In this document: piece after piece, positions 8,457 through 17,071 of the stretch
How the letters are laid out: every line of letters begins with the position of its first letter
How positions within the stretch are numbered: the stretch's first letter is position 1
NCBI GenBank assembly: GCA_005882315.1
Contig: VBAR01000001.1
Span: 445,736-509,735, forward strand
Source of the DNA: Bacteroidota bacterium
GTDB taxonomy: Bacteria; Bacteroidota; Bacteroidia; Chitinophagales; Chitinophagaceae
Direction of reading: 5' to 3'
Length of the DNA stretch: 64,000 nt
Made by a program: the position numbers and the translations under genes
The notes under the pieces: model-generated
What the model saw: only the letters and a program-made list of their open reading frames with translations
Told to the model about the DNA's origin: nothing
The model's database searches: none

Positions 8457-9698
8457 CTAATTCTGCCCGCCTTTTGCCTTGAAGAATGTAGTTGAGAAAT
8501 TATATTTGAAAGAGAACTGGATCTTCATACAATCTGCTTTAAAACCATCTTCTCCTTCCCGCTGGCCCCACTGTAATTCAACAGCTGCCATGGTATTTTT
8601 AACTGGAGTAGTACCAATAGTGAGCATGGCATATTGGCCAGCTTTATAAGAAGTGGTGCCTGCCGCAGTTGCTGTGTTTTCTATGGAAACAGTTGAGTAA
8701 CCAAGAGATGTCCACCAGGTAGGATTCCAGTTATGATCAACCCATGCCGTTATCCCGGTAACTGGCAAGGTTTGACCCTCAATAGGTTTGGACGGAATAC
8801 CAGTAATAACAGTGCCTATGTCATTAGGCGCATCCTGCATATAATTTTCAATGCCTTCGCCATACACATAGTTACCTCGGAATACTGTGTTCTTTGTTAA
8901 ATTGATCACGGCACTCAAATTGGCTCCCCATCCCGTAGCGCTTCCACTAAGATCAGTGCCGCCCTTATTAACGCGGGTATCTTCCCAGTTCAGTGGGCGA
9001 AAGATACCTGCCAATTGAACGCTGCCCCATTTACCCCTTTTTTTAAAGTGGGCAGAAATATCAGGAGCGGAAAGTTTAGCTTTTACACTGTCTACTGATG
9101 GAAGTTCAGGCATCGAAATTGTTCCCTTGTCTGCGCCGGAACCTGGGCGTTCCAAGGCAATCCATAATTCTTTGTCAGCATCGTTTATTGGCATAAACCG
9201 AACTTGTACATTCCTGTAAAACACCATGCCGCTAGGACCCCAGTATTCCAGTGTGTTCGGCCATTGATCATCATCCATAAAAGGTGAAGTTGCCTGACCG
9301 ACAAGAAATTTTCCTAATTGTCCATAGGCATAGCGCAGCCGCATAGTGGTTTGTCCTTCATCTGAACCGGTACCAAACATATCAAACTCGAACCTTACAG
9401 TCAGGTCACCCTTTTTTGTAGGTGTGTAGCCTTTTACACCAAAACGTGTTTGTCTTACTCCAAAGAAAAATGTTCCATCCGGTGCAAACTGGTTTTTGTA
9501 TTTGGGCAGGCGGTTTATCCTTAACGCGTCGGACCACCTCGGGTCAATCTGATCAAAATTGTAACCCATATCCACCATGGCGAAGCCATAGACTTCAAGG
9601 CTTTTTTGTTGTAATGAATCGGTTTGTGCATTCACGATGGGCGCAGAGAAAAGAAACAACATTGTTACGATAAGTAGTTTTTTGGGTTGCATATTCAT
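8457..9698 (-). CDS. DcaP-like outer-membrane porin
   Basis: The 413-aa protein has a signal peptide (KKLLIVTMLFLFSAPIVNAQ) followed by SLEVYGFAMVDMGYNFDQIDP, GVRQTRFGVKGY, LTVRFEFDMFG and LRYAYGQLGKFLVGQATSPFMD. That pattern is characteristic of DcaP-like porins, described in other bacteria as trimeric channels for dicarboxylates. If the specificity holds, it could pass aspartate, glutamate, fumarate or related acids. It is the first gene of the leftward cluster and has a 650-bp upstream spacer, so the main promoter is probably there. The C-terminal strand (MKIQFSFKYNFSTTFF) is followed by a short tail, not a terminal aromatic residue. Confidence 0.78.
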   Translation of the reverse strand: MNMQPKKLLIVTMLFLFSAPIVNAQTDSLQQKSLEVYGFAMVDMGYNFDQIDPRWSDALRINRLPKYKNQFAPDGTFFFGVRQTRFGVKGYTPTKKGDLTVRFEFDMFGTGSDEGQTTMRLRYAYGQLGKFLVGQATSPFMDDDQWPNTLEYWGPSGMVFYRNVQVRFMPINDADKELWIALERPGSGADKGTISMPELPSVDSVKAKLSAPDISAHFKKRGKWGSVQLAGIFRPLNWEDTRVNKGGTDLSGSATGWGANLSAVINLTKNTVFRGNYVYGEGIENYMQDAPNDIGTVITGIPSKPIEGQTLPVTGITAWVDHNWNPTWWTSLGYSTVSIENTATAAGTTSYKAGQYAMLTIGTTPVKNTMAAVELQWGQREGEDGFKADCMKIQFSFKYNFSTTFFKAKGGQN

Positions 9699-10346
9699 GG
9701 TTTATTTGATTTAAAGGTTTGAAGGATGATAAATTCTTCAGTTGTAAATTTATTTGAACAGTTTTTATTTAATACTGAGTAAAGTCATTTTTTTATGAGT
9801 GTGGCTATAAAAGCAATTTACTTGTCACTGTACTGTGCAGGCAAAAAGAATCATACGGGTAGGAATTAAGCATAAACGGATTACAAAATAACAAACTTCG
9901 TTTTTTACGCTACTATCAACATAAAAATTTCGGCTTTCTCAAACTGCAGTGTAGACAGGTATGTAAGTGTGGTTTACAAACGGATCTATCTCCTTAATCT
10001 TGTTTAACATATATGCTTATTTAAATGTAGGAACTCAATTTCTATTTTCCAAAAAATTATGGTCATTTTTTATGGTGTTTCCTGAATATTTTTTCTATGC
10101 TTAAAAAGTTTGAATGTTGCTAAAATTAATAATATAGTAATCATACATTGCTTTCTTTATTCCGTCCGTATTGATGGTAACTGCATAGGTTTCCCTTACC
10201 CAAATTTGGATTTACCCTTGCCGTATTAGAGTAATACGTTTGATGTGATCTTTTGCTCTGTTCGAGGACAATAATATTTTTAAACTGAAGGGAAATAATT
10301 ACACCAGGGTAGTGTCTTTGTTGTATCACCCGGGGAAGGTTATTTC
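9699..10346. other. 648-bp intergenic region upstream of the Asn/Gln cluster
   Basis: No gene with coding character. A 62-codon minus frame at 10141-10329 has no start context or recognisable product and is probably chance. The region contains a perfect 7-bp inverted repeat with 3-base spacing at 10222-10238 (CGTATTA-GAG-TAATACG), a candidate operator. I see no clear TAnnTTTG box directed at the DcaP-like gene. The promoter for the leftward cluster should lie here but cannot be placed. Confidence 0.45.
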
Positions 10347-12251
10347 TTAATTATTTTTTTGATCTTTCTTCGCTTTTTTGGCTTCCTTTTTTGCTTCTCT
10401 TTTTTCTTCTCTTGCTTCTTTTTTGGCCTCCTTTTTATCTGCACGATATTCTTTCTTGTTTTCTTTCGACATGAGCATTGTTTCTTTCAATCCTGCTAAA
10501 ATTGATTTAATAAGAAGGTTGACAAATGATTTATTCATATCTCTCTTCACATGAAAATCTACAATGCGTGGCGGCAGACCTGAAGCCGGATTTGCAGAAG
10601 GCAGTAAATTGTTTGCTCCGAATGCAAGAACTGAGCTCTTCCATTTTGCTTTTCCCTCGAGTTCCATTGCAATATCCAGGTCATGAAATAGAAATTTCAT
10701 GGTGCCGCTTGAGCCTGTCCGTAAAGCAGTACCGGAAAATACCATTTCATCCACCGTTCCTTTCTTGACGTTTGCTGGTGTATATGCCTCTATTAACGGA
10801 TTTAGATCAGGCAAATTAAATTTCGCAATTATTCCATTGAAGCTGAATTGAGGCTGCGCATAACTGAAACCTAAAGTTAAATTGACATGAGCTTTATTCT
10901 CAATAAATGCATCGGCTTTTACCGACAATGCTTCAGCAGATGAAAGATTTGTAATGTTCTTTACTTCCAGTGTCGCCCTGTTTACATTCGCTGTTGCATA
11001 ACTGCCATCTTCATTGCGTTCCTTGTTAACCAGGTTCACATTCGTTGCCCTCACTTTCTTTATTAGTAAAGGTGATTTTATACCCGTTATAGTTTGCCCC
11101 AGGTATCCGGGAAAACGACTAAGATCAGCTGGTTTTGTTTTGTCTTTGAAAAGTGTAGCCGATACTTTATCAAGAACAACTTCATCAATAAATATTTTCT
11201 CTTTGTATATCAGCGACTCAAAATCTACACCCACCAGGTTCAACGTACCCATTGTACAGGAGAACTGTGTGTTTTGATATTTATGCTTAGCCTGCAGAGT
11301 TGCTTCACTTACGTTGGGTTTATAGGAGACACCACTTAGCTTTATGAATTTATTCTTATACGAAAGATCGAATGATTCCATTGTAAGCCGGAAGAGGCTA
11401 TCAGCAGTTTGGATATCCAGGTTTTTTAAACCCGTGCTAAAGTCAGCGAAATGATAGATCAGTGTATCCCGGCTTTGCTCAATTTTAAGCGAATCAATAT
11501 TTATTTTAAAATCCTTAAAACTCATATGCCTTGATTTTTTCCGTAGATCTCCTCTAAACTCGCCAACTGAAAGTTCAAAATTATTATAAGATATTACATC
11601 CATGCCTGGATGTTGATCGATCGACACATCTTTTAGGGAGATATTCAATTTCTGGATACTGAATTCTCTTTCTTTGGCTGAATTTGCAACATGAAATTCA
11701 GCATCAATCATGTCAAATTCTTTAAGAAAAAATGAATGAATAGGCTTCTTACTATCATTTTTCTCCGGGCCCGCAGCTATAGCTGAATCTTTAAATGGCA
11801 GAAATATTGGCAGCTTATCTTCAATCTTTAACTCAACGCTGGGTTCTGCTATTTCAATTTTATCAAGGATCAGTTTATTAGATCTTATCAAGGTCATTAT
11901 CTCAACATTCTTCAGGATCATTTTTTGAGTAGTAAGATTGAATGAACTGTTGATATAAGGATAGCTGACCAAAGGCTTTTCCCTGGGTTTTAATTCTACA
12001 TTATACACTTTGACGTCACCTATCAAAAAATTGACGCTTAGTTTTTCAAATTTTAATTCATAAACTTCTGAGGCAACACTTGAATTAAAACTTTTAAGAA
12101 GTGCCTTTGTAAGAAGCCTGTTAAGATTATAATATAAAAAGATACCACCAGCAATTAAGAGGATCAAAAAAACACCAACGATCCGGAGTATTATTCTTCT
12201 TACCCTGTGTTTTTTTTTCTTTTCGTTTGTTTCTGTTTTCAAAACATTCAA
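10347..12251 (-). CDS. AsmA/DUF748-like membrane-anchored protein
   Basis: A 634-aa protein with a basic N-terminus (KKKKHRVRR), one transmembrane helix at about residues 20-41, then a long periplasmic part of repeated beta strands (DVKVYNVELKPRE, LILDKIEIAEPSVELKIED, KKVRATNVNLVNKE, EVKNITNLSS). This matches the AsmA/TamB/DUF748 group of inner-membrane-anchored proteins linked to lipid transfer or envelope upkeep. The last 40 residues are almost only Lys, Glu, Ala and Arg (KKEAKKEAREEKREAKKEAK) and should form a charged helix or coil in the periplasm, an uncommon end for this group. It stands alone, 90 bases downstream of the next minus-strand gene. The specific role is not known. Confidence 0.65.
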   Translation of the reverse strand: MNVLKTETNEKKKKHRVRRIILRIVGVFLILLIAGGIFLYYNLNRLLTKALLKSFNSSVASEVYELKFEKLSVNFLIGDVKVYNVELKPREKPLVSYPYINSSFNLTTQKMILKNVEIMTLIRSNKLILDKIEIAEPSVELKIEDKLPIFLPFKDSAIAAGPEKNDSKKPIHSFFLKEFDMIDAEFHVANSAKEREFSIQKLNISLKDVSIDQHPGMDVISYNNFELSVGEFRGDLRKKSRHMSFKDFKINIDSLKIEQSRDTLIYHFADFSTGLKNLDIQTADSLFRLTMESFDLSYKNKFIKLSGVSYKPNVSEATLQAKHKYQNTQFSCTMGTLNLVGVDFESLIYKEKIFIDEVVLDKVSATLFKDKTKPADLSRFPGYLGQTITGIKSPLLIKKVRATNVNLVNKERNEDGSYATANVNRATLEVKNITNLSSAEALSVKADAFIENKAHVNLTLGFSYAQPQFSFNGIIAKFNLPDLNPLIEAYTPANVKKGTVDEMVFSGTALRTGSSGTMKFLFHDLDIAMELEGKAKWKSSVLAFGANNLLPSANPASGLPPRIVDFHVKRDMNKSFVNLLIKSILAGLKETMLMSKENKKEYRADKKEAKKEAREEKREAKKEAKKAKKDQKNN

Positions 12252-12341
12252 TTGAATTTATTATTCGGCTGGTAAACTCAGCTTCTTCAGAGTGTGGGAT
12301 ATAAATATAACGTAATTGCTTCTTTATAATTCAACGATTAC

Positions 12342-13091
12342 TTAAAACCTGAATCCAACCTGTACCATATACCTGTAGCCCCACGTCGTGGTCTTGTCTG
12401 TACCGGTTCTTTTAAAATTTCCCTCATCAATAACAAAACCATAGCCAGGAAATTTTTCAGCAAGGGCATCATTCAGCAATTCAAAAAATTTTTCTTTATC
12501 TGCACCGGATAAATTAGTACCAAGGGATGCTTTTAAACTGTACGACCCAATACCCGGTCCGATCATGAGCATATCAAGTGTAAGCCGGTCCCAGAGAACA
12601 AACTGGTAACCCATTTCAAAACCAATAGTGTGTACATTCAGACTCAGGTCTGACTCCACCAGTAAATTGGAACCGCTTGTGCTCTTTAATAACCAGGAAA
12701 AATTTCTTCCGAAAAGGTTATAAGAATAATAAGGCCCGATATAAAGGCCCCGCGGAGCGGAATATTTATTTTTATCAGCAAGATAAAAGCGGTAATCAGC
12801 TGAAAAATTAAATCCCCGGCTATCAATTACTGAATTTTCCTGTAATGAATCGGTGTCAATAATATCCAGGGTAGGAAATCCTGTAAGTCCAAAATTTACT
12901 GAGAAAGAACGCTTATTATTTAATACACGTTCATATCCAAATACCAAAGACCTGGAGCTAAAAATAAATGGGTTTGTTAAATTGAAATGAATTGAATTCT
13001 TGAATTCTTTGTGCTCTTTTTTTGTCTCCTGCGCATTCACTGCTTGTTGTATTCCTAAAAAGATGATTACAGATAAAATAACTTTTTTCAT
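12342..13091 (-). CDS. Small outer-membrane beta-barrel protein (DUF3575-like)
   Basis: Signal peptide (MKKVILSVIIFLGIQQAVNAQ) followed by a 230-residue domain of amphipathic strands: SIHFNLTNPFIFSSRSLVFGYERVL, FNFSADYRFYLADKN, GLYIGPYYSYNLF, TIGFEMGYQFVLWDRLTLDMLMIGPG, and a last strand ending in QVGFRF. The aromatic terminal residue and strand pattern indicate an 8-10 strand outer-membrane barrel, similar to DUF3575 proteins in Bacteroidota. The substitution of a helical stretch (KEKFFELLNDALAEKFPGYG) before the last strand is seen in that group as well. Function unknown. It is upstream of the AsmA-like gene on the same strand, and the two may be transcribed together. Confidence 0.65.
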   Translation of the reverse strand: MKKVILSVIIFLGIQQAVNAQETKKEHKEFKNSIHFNLTNPFIFSSRSLVFGYERVLNNKRSFSVNFGLTGFPTLDIIDTDSLQENSVIDSRGFNFSADYRFYLADKNKYSAPRGLYIGPYYSYNLFGRNFSWLLKSTSGSNLLVESDLSLNVHTIGFEMGYQFVLWDRLTLDMLMIGPGIGSYSLKASLGTNLSGADKEKFFELLNDALAEKFPGYGFVIDEGNFKRTGTDKTTTWGYRYMVQVGFRF

Positions 13092-13294
13092 AAGACAATA
13101 TTCGGTTACACTTGATTACTACTTTCTAAACTAGATGATTTTACTAATAAAAAAAAATATATTGACGTAGTACTCAAAAGATAACCCTGAACTTCAAGTG
13201 ATTGAATATATCGTCATCGGTATTCATATCAGTAATTGCAAAATACAAACCTGTTTTGCTAAACGATGATTGAACATGGCTAGTGGTTGATTGT

Positions 13295-14077
13295 TTATTT
13301 CTCCGGGAACATCTGTTTCAATTCAACGATCGCATTGTTCATTTGATCTAGCTTAATAAATCCGCGCCGCGACCGGTCCAGATCAAAGATCACAAAGACA
13401 ACCAGAGAGGTAAGCAAACAAAATAACATTGCAAGTATCCAATCAAATTTTTCTTTACTTGAAAAAATATAGCCGATATAGAATGAGCAAACAGCTGATA
13501 ATAAAAACAAGAGATAAATAATTGTATCGGGCAGGTGAACTAGTTCACCATATTGGCGTGTGGTGGTAACATCGATCATGGCATTAAGTGCAGGGATCAT
13601 TTGCATGGAGGCTACTGTTGTATTACTTGAATCTTTCGAGAACTGTGAAGCATGATCCCAAAGTCGTTGTTGTATCTCAACTGAAAGTTTTTGTGCCGCT
13701 TTTATTTCATCCAGATCTGTACCCGCAGTAAAATAGTTTACCCTGGCATCAACATATTTTTTGAATTCTGCCCTGAACAAATTACGGTCGCTTTCAGGAT
13801 AAAGATCGGCCCGAAGAATGGCCGTACCAATGTCATTCGCTTCTTCAATAATAATATCTTTCCGCATGCCATGATAATTGATCGCCATACTAAAAGTAAA
13901 TGCAAGCAGCAAACCAAGCAAGGTAAAGAGAGAGGCAAGTATCGTGTTATCAGCCGGGGATTCTTTGTGGGATTTTTTTCCTGTTATCAATCCAACTTTA
14001 ATACTTAGGATCATCAACGCAAGCAGGATAAGCATGATCTGCCATGTATCAAGGCGTAAGAGGAAGGATGGTTGCAT
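13295..14077 (-). CDS. DUF4239-type (bestrophin-like domain) membrane protein
   Basis: A 260-aa membrane protein with two N-terminal helices (about 12-31 and 46-66), a soluble helical middle (about 70-180) and two C-terminal helices (about 182-203 and 211-230). The motif LLAFTFSMAIN followed by AILRADLYPESDRN and ASMQMIPALNAMIDV matches proteins annotated as DUF4239 or bestrophin-like, possibly ion-conducting. It has a divergent paralogue at 14270-15049 with the same order of motifs, separated by 192 bp. A channel role is suggested by the annotation family only; nothing in the sequence proves it. Confidence 0.65.
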   Translation of the reverse strand: MQPSFLLRLDTWQIMLILLALMILSIKVGLITGKKSHKESPADNTILASLFTLLGLLLAFTFSMAINYHGMRKDIIIEEANDIGTAILRADLYPESDRNLFRAEFKKYVDARVNYFTAGTDLDEIKAAQKLSVEIQQRLWDHASQFSKDSSNTTVASMQMIPALNAMIDVTTTRQYGELVHLPDTIIYLLFLLSAVCSFYIGYIFSSKEKFDWILAMLFCLLTSLVVFVIFDLDRSRRGFIKLDQMNNAIVELKQMFPEK

Positions 14078-14269
14078 AAAAGGTAAATGGTTAAAGGAAC
14101 AATATCAGAAGATTTTTTCTAATGTTAAAAAAAATCGTCATTTACTCAAAATGACCAGACATTACTATAATTTCTTTACGCTTGCCTAATTATTAAAGGG
14201 AGATAGTCATTAAAAAAAGATTCACAAAAAAAATAAATTATATTCGGTATTAAACCTACCTATTCATTT

Positions 14270-15049
14270 ATGACTTCCTTTAAACTTTTTGACCTGCATC
14301 CATATGCCCTCCTGCCAGTTGTATTTTTCATGATCATCATGCTTAGCTTTTTTGGATACCTGTTCAAAAAAAACCGTTTGAAAAAACATCCTGAAGACAG
14401 GTTCGAAAAAGGAAAGGTTCAGGGGGCAGCACTTAGCATATTATCTCTATTAATGGGTTTTACGTTCTCTGTTGCCATGACAAAATTTGAAACACAAAGG
14501 CGTGTGATAACCCAGGAAGCCGCTTATATCAATACGGCCATATTACGTTGTGATATTTATCCTGACAGTCTCCGTAACCTTCTTCGTGCAGATCTTAAAG
14601 AATATGTAGAAGCAAGAATTGCGTATTATGATACCGATAGAGAGAAATCTGAGCGGGAACGAATAAGAGCCGAATTAATTTCTAAAAGGATATGGGAAAA
14701 AGTGGCTATGGAAATGCAGAATAGCGGGAATGTACTGCGCTCATCACAAATGATACCCGCTATAAATAATTTGATCGATGTTGTTATCACAAGAGATGGA
14801 GAAAAAATAAGCAAAGTTCCGCTCCTCGTTTTGTGGGTATTGCTGATCTTTATTTTATTAGACGGTTTTGTGTTGGGTGTCCAGTTAGTTGAGAAAAAAA
14901 GTACCGCTAAAATAGCAGTAATAACCTATGCAGTTGTCATGTCACTTACCCTCAACCTGATCATTGAATTGCACCAGACCCGAACTGGTCTTATTAACCT
15001 TGATGCTGTTCAAGAACAAATCGTAGCGTTAAGAGAACTTGTAAAATGA
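14270..15049 (+). CDS. DUF4239-type membrane protein, divergent paralogue
   Basis: A 259-aa paralogue of the neighbour at 13295-14077. It shares LLMGFTFSVAM in the second helix, TAILRCDIYPDSLRNLLRADLKEYVEARIAYY in the same place (given here in pieces: AILRCDIYPDSLRN, then LKEYVEARIAYY), SSQMIPAINNLIDVVITR before the third helix, and a C-terminal amphipathic helix (GLINLDAVQEQIVALREL). Helices are near residues 12-31, 44-63, 182-202 and 209-228. The two genes point away from each other, so they share an upstream region and could be co-regulated or form a hetero-oligomer. Charge in the central loop differs (RERIRAELISKRIW against KAAQKLSVEIQQRLW), so the copies are not recent duplicates. Confidence 0.65.
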   Translation: MTSFKLFDLHPYALLPVVFFMIIMLSFFGYLFKKNRLKKHPEDRFEKGKVQGAALSILSLLMGFTFSVAMTKFETQRRVITQEAAYINTAILRCDIYPDSLRNLLRADLKEYVEARIAYYDTDREKSERERIRAELISKRIWEKVAMEMQNSGNVLRSSQMIPAINNLIDVVITRDGEKISKVPLLVLWVLLIFILLDGFVLGVQLVEKKSTAKIAVITYAVVMSLTLNLIIELHQTRTGLINLDAVQEQIVALRELVK

Positions 15050-15134
15050 AAAGCAATTTTAAATGCGTAACTTTTGCATATATCTTTTTCCTTACCTTGC
15101 AATTGAATCTATTAATCATTACATCATACACGTT

Positions 15135-16232
15135 ATGAAAAAAAAATTACCACTCTTAATAGTAGCAATGAGTTTCTTCTGTTCACCTGTTTTTTCCCAG
15201 GAAGATTCAACTGACTTATTAGGCCTGCCTGGAGACAACCTGGATCTCTATGCTGTACTGACCCTGTTTCAAAAGTCAAAGACAATTGAAGCTTTTGAAA
15301 AATCGTTAAATGACGAACAAACAAAGATCAATAACCTTGACCTTGACCTGGATAAAAAAATCGATTTTATCAAAGTAACTACCACGAAAAAAGATTCCTC
15401 TTTTACATTTATTCTACAGGTTGATGTAAGTAAAAAGGAAACACAGGATGTCGCGGTTATTTTAGTGAACAAAGAAAAAGGCAAAGTTACTATACAGGCG
15501 GTTGGTGATCCGGAAGTATACGGTAAAGATTATGTTATTGAACCAAAAGGGCAATCTCCAGTTACTGCTAATCCCGGTTATACTGGTTCAAACCCTGTTG
15601 TTGTAGAAGTTCCGGCAACTACTACTGTAGTAGTTCAATCTGCACCGATCGTACAGTATGTGTATTCACCTGCCTATGTGCCCTATTATCCACCTTATTA
15701 TTACGGGTACTATCCACCTTATTTTGCAATGGGGATGTGTATAGCAGTTGGCATATATCGCCATAATAATTATTACTATCATGGCGGTTACCATGGTGGT
15801 CATTATGGTGGGGGTAATACTGTTGTCATTAATAATGGAAATAGGAATCAAATTAATCATTACAACAATAACAGCAGAAACACTTCTAATACCGTATCAA
15901 ACAATAAAGCAAAGGGTGGTTATGGTAATGGTAGTGGTAACAGAGCATCGACTGGTGTTAATAATAATATGAGTGGATCTAACAGGGGATCAACTGGTGT
16001 TAATAATAATATGAGCGGATCAAATAATAGGGGATCATCGAGTAGCAGACCATCAACATCAAATAATATGAGCGGATCAAATAACAGGGGATCATCGAGT
16101 AGCAGACCATCAACATCAAATATGTCTTCTTCAAGACCAAGCTCTTCAAGTAGTGGTCGTACTATGAGTGGCGGTGGCGGTGGTGGCGGCCGTTCCATGG
16201 GTGGCGGCGGCGGAGGTGGCAGAAGAAGATAA
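15135..16232 (+). CDS. Secreted protein with Asn/Ser/Gly-rich repeat tail
   Basis: The start is placed at 15135 because it begins a standard signal peptide (KKKLPLLIVAMSFFCSPVFSQ); an upstream in-frame ATG at 15063 would bury it. Of 365 aa, residues about 22-140 form an acidic/lysine-rich globular domain (LDLYAVLTLFQKSKTIEAFEKSL, in pieces LYAVLTLFQ and IEAFEKSLN). A Pro/Tyr-rich stretch (PAYVPYYPPYYYGYYPPY) with a short hydrophobic piece follows, then a His/Gly/Asn region, and last a low-complexity tail of NNNMSGSN, SSSSRPSTSN and two Gly7 runs ending in RRR. The N-terminal half resembles a Bacteroidota family without an assigned role. The tail is disordered and basic and may bind surface polymers or nucleic acid. 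It follows the DUF4239 gene by 85 bases. Confidence 0.6.
   Translation: MKKKLPLLIVAMSFFCSPVFSQEDSTDLLGLPGDNLDLYAVLTLFQKSKTIEAFEKSLNDEQTKINNLDLDLDKKIDFIKVTTTKKDSSFTFILQVDVSKKETQDVAVILVNKEKGKVTIQAVGDPEVYGKDYVIEPKGQSPVTANPGYTGSNPVVVEVPATTTVVVQSAPIVQYVYSPAYVPYYPPYYYGYYPPYFAMGMCIAVGIYRHNNYYYHGGYHGGHYGGGNTVVINNGNRNQINHYNNNSRNTSNTVSNNKAKGGYGNGSGNRASTGVNNNMSGSNRGSTGVNNNMSGSNNRGSSSSRPSTSNNMSGSNNRGSSSSRPSTSNMSSSRPSSSSSGRTMSGGGGGGGRSMGGGGGGGRRR
15948..16124 (+). repeat. In-frame tandem repeats in the low-complexity tail
   Basis: Two near-identical 42-bp units (from 15948 and 15990) encode STGVNNNMSGSNRG, followed by two units of about 57 bp (from 16011 and 16068) encoding MSGSNNRGSSSSRPSTSN. Periods are multiples of three, so copy-number change would keep the frame. 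Confidence 0.85.
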
Positions 16233-16269
16233 TTACTGCACTTTTATTTAAAAAAATTATACAATAAAA

Positions 16270-16303
16270 AAAGGCTGAACGAATATATTTTCGTTCAGCC
16301 TTT
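16270..16303. terminator. Bidirectional terminator between convergent genes
   Basis: A perfect 14-bp stem (16270-16283 with 16290-16303) around a 6-nt loop, A-rich on one side and T-rich on the other. It lies between the repeat-tail gene ending at 16232 and the lipoprotein gene ending at 16329, so it can serve both. Confidence 0.9.
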
Positions 16304-16328
16304 AATAAATATATATATTCTTATCTCT

Positions 16329-16829
16329 TTATTCAGCTGGCATATCAGAAGCACTCATATCTCTTACGCAAACATATTTACCATCTCTCTTTTCAAACAG
16401 ACTCATATAATTCCCGGTATTAATAGGAGTTTTCGTTGAGTCAACAACTTTAAAATAACCGATCTCTACAACCTGGTTTCCATCATTTGATATAAAAATA
16501 TCTTTAGACGTAAATGAAATTTTATTGGTATTTGAAGTTATAGCGGATTTGTAAAATTCAACTATTGCCTCTCTGCCAATCAATGGTGGCCTGTTTTGAA
16601 AAAAGGTTGTCGCATCATCTGCATAATAGCCTATATCTTTCAATTGGCCTGTATTGTAAAGTTCAGCGAACCCATCTTCCTTGGCTTGAATTTCTTTTTT
16701 GATCTGTTCTTTGTCGATCGAAGCCGCTGCGGTTTTTTCTTCTTTTGAATTACAGGAGATCATTAGTGACAATACGCCCGATAACAATACTCCTTTTACA
16801 ATCTCTTTTTTCATAATTGGTTTGTTCAA
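16329..16829 (-). CDS. NTF2-like (SnoaL/DUF4440-type) lipoprotein
   Basis: A 166-aa product with a lipoprotein signal ending LSLMISC, so it is probably anchored to a membrane. The mature part begins with a helix (IDKEQIKKEIQAKEDGFAELY) and continues as a compact alpha+beta cone: DIGYYADDATTFFQNRPPLIG, EAIVEFYKS, then four strands (ISFTSKDIFISN, QVVEIGYFKVVD, GNYMSLFEKRDGKYVCVRDM). This is the pattern of DUF4440/SnoaL-like proteins, a fold used both as an enzyme and as a ligand-binding module. Translation may start at Met6. It is separated from the next gene by 242 bases and is convergent with the gene on its left. No specific substrate can be given. Confidence 0.75.
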   Translation of the reverse strand: MNKPIMKKEIVKGVLLSGVLSLMISCNSKEEKTAAASIDKEQIKKEIQAKEDGFAELYNTGQLKDIGYYADDATTFFQNRPPLIGREAIVEFYKSAITSNTNKISFTSKDIFISNDGNQVVEIGYFKVVDSTKTPINTGNYMSLFEKRDGKYVCVRDMSASDMPAE

Positions 16830-17022
16830 TGATGTATTAATGATTAAACTTAAAAACTAAAATTAATATAAAATAGAATATGAAGTGTTTTTTTCTGCGG
16901 GTCAAAACATTTAAAAATAAATGTACATCCCATTTTTCTTTTAGACTCACATCTAAAAACTGTTTGAGCTAATTATTGCAAAAGATTAAGGCAGTAGGTT
17001 GAAAAATATTACAAAATTAAAA

Positions 17023-17043
17023 GCCGTTCCTGGAGGGAACGGC
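17023..17043 (-). terminator. Terminator after the kinase-like/barrel gene
   Basis: GCCGTTCC (17023-17030) pairs with GGAACGGC (17036-17043) around a 5-nt loop. On the minus strand the stem is followed by TTTTAATTTT. It starts 28 bases past the stop of the gene at 17072. Confidence 0.8.
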
Positions 17044-17071
17044 CTTTAACCTGTATCAAAATTATTTATTA

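Noticed and set aside
10235-10242. TACGTTTG box on the plus strand
   Set aside because: It matches the -7 consensus but points at the 3' end of a minus-strand gene, with no plus-strand gene downstream.
10141-10329. 62-codon minus frame in the spacer right of the DcaP-like gene
   Set aside because: No recognisable motif and no start context; composition is that of the intergenic DNA around it.
15948-16124. Possible CRISPR-like array
   Set aside because: Units are directly adjacent without unique spacers, are in frame with a coding sequence, and there are no cas genes.
15920-16198. Leu/Pro/Asp-rich minus frame opposite the repeat tail
   Set aside because: It is the mirror of the Ser/Gly/Asn repeats; its repeats follow from the plus-strand DNA repeats.
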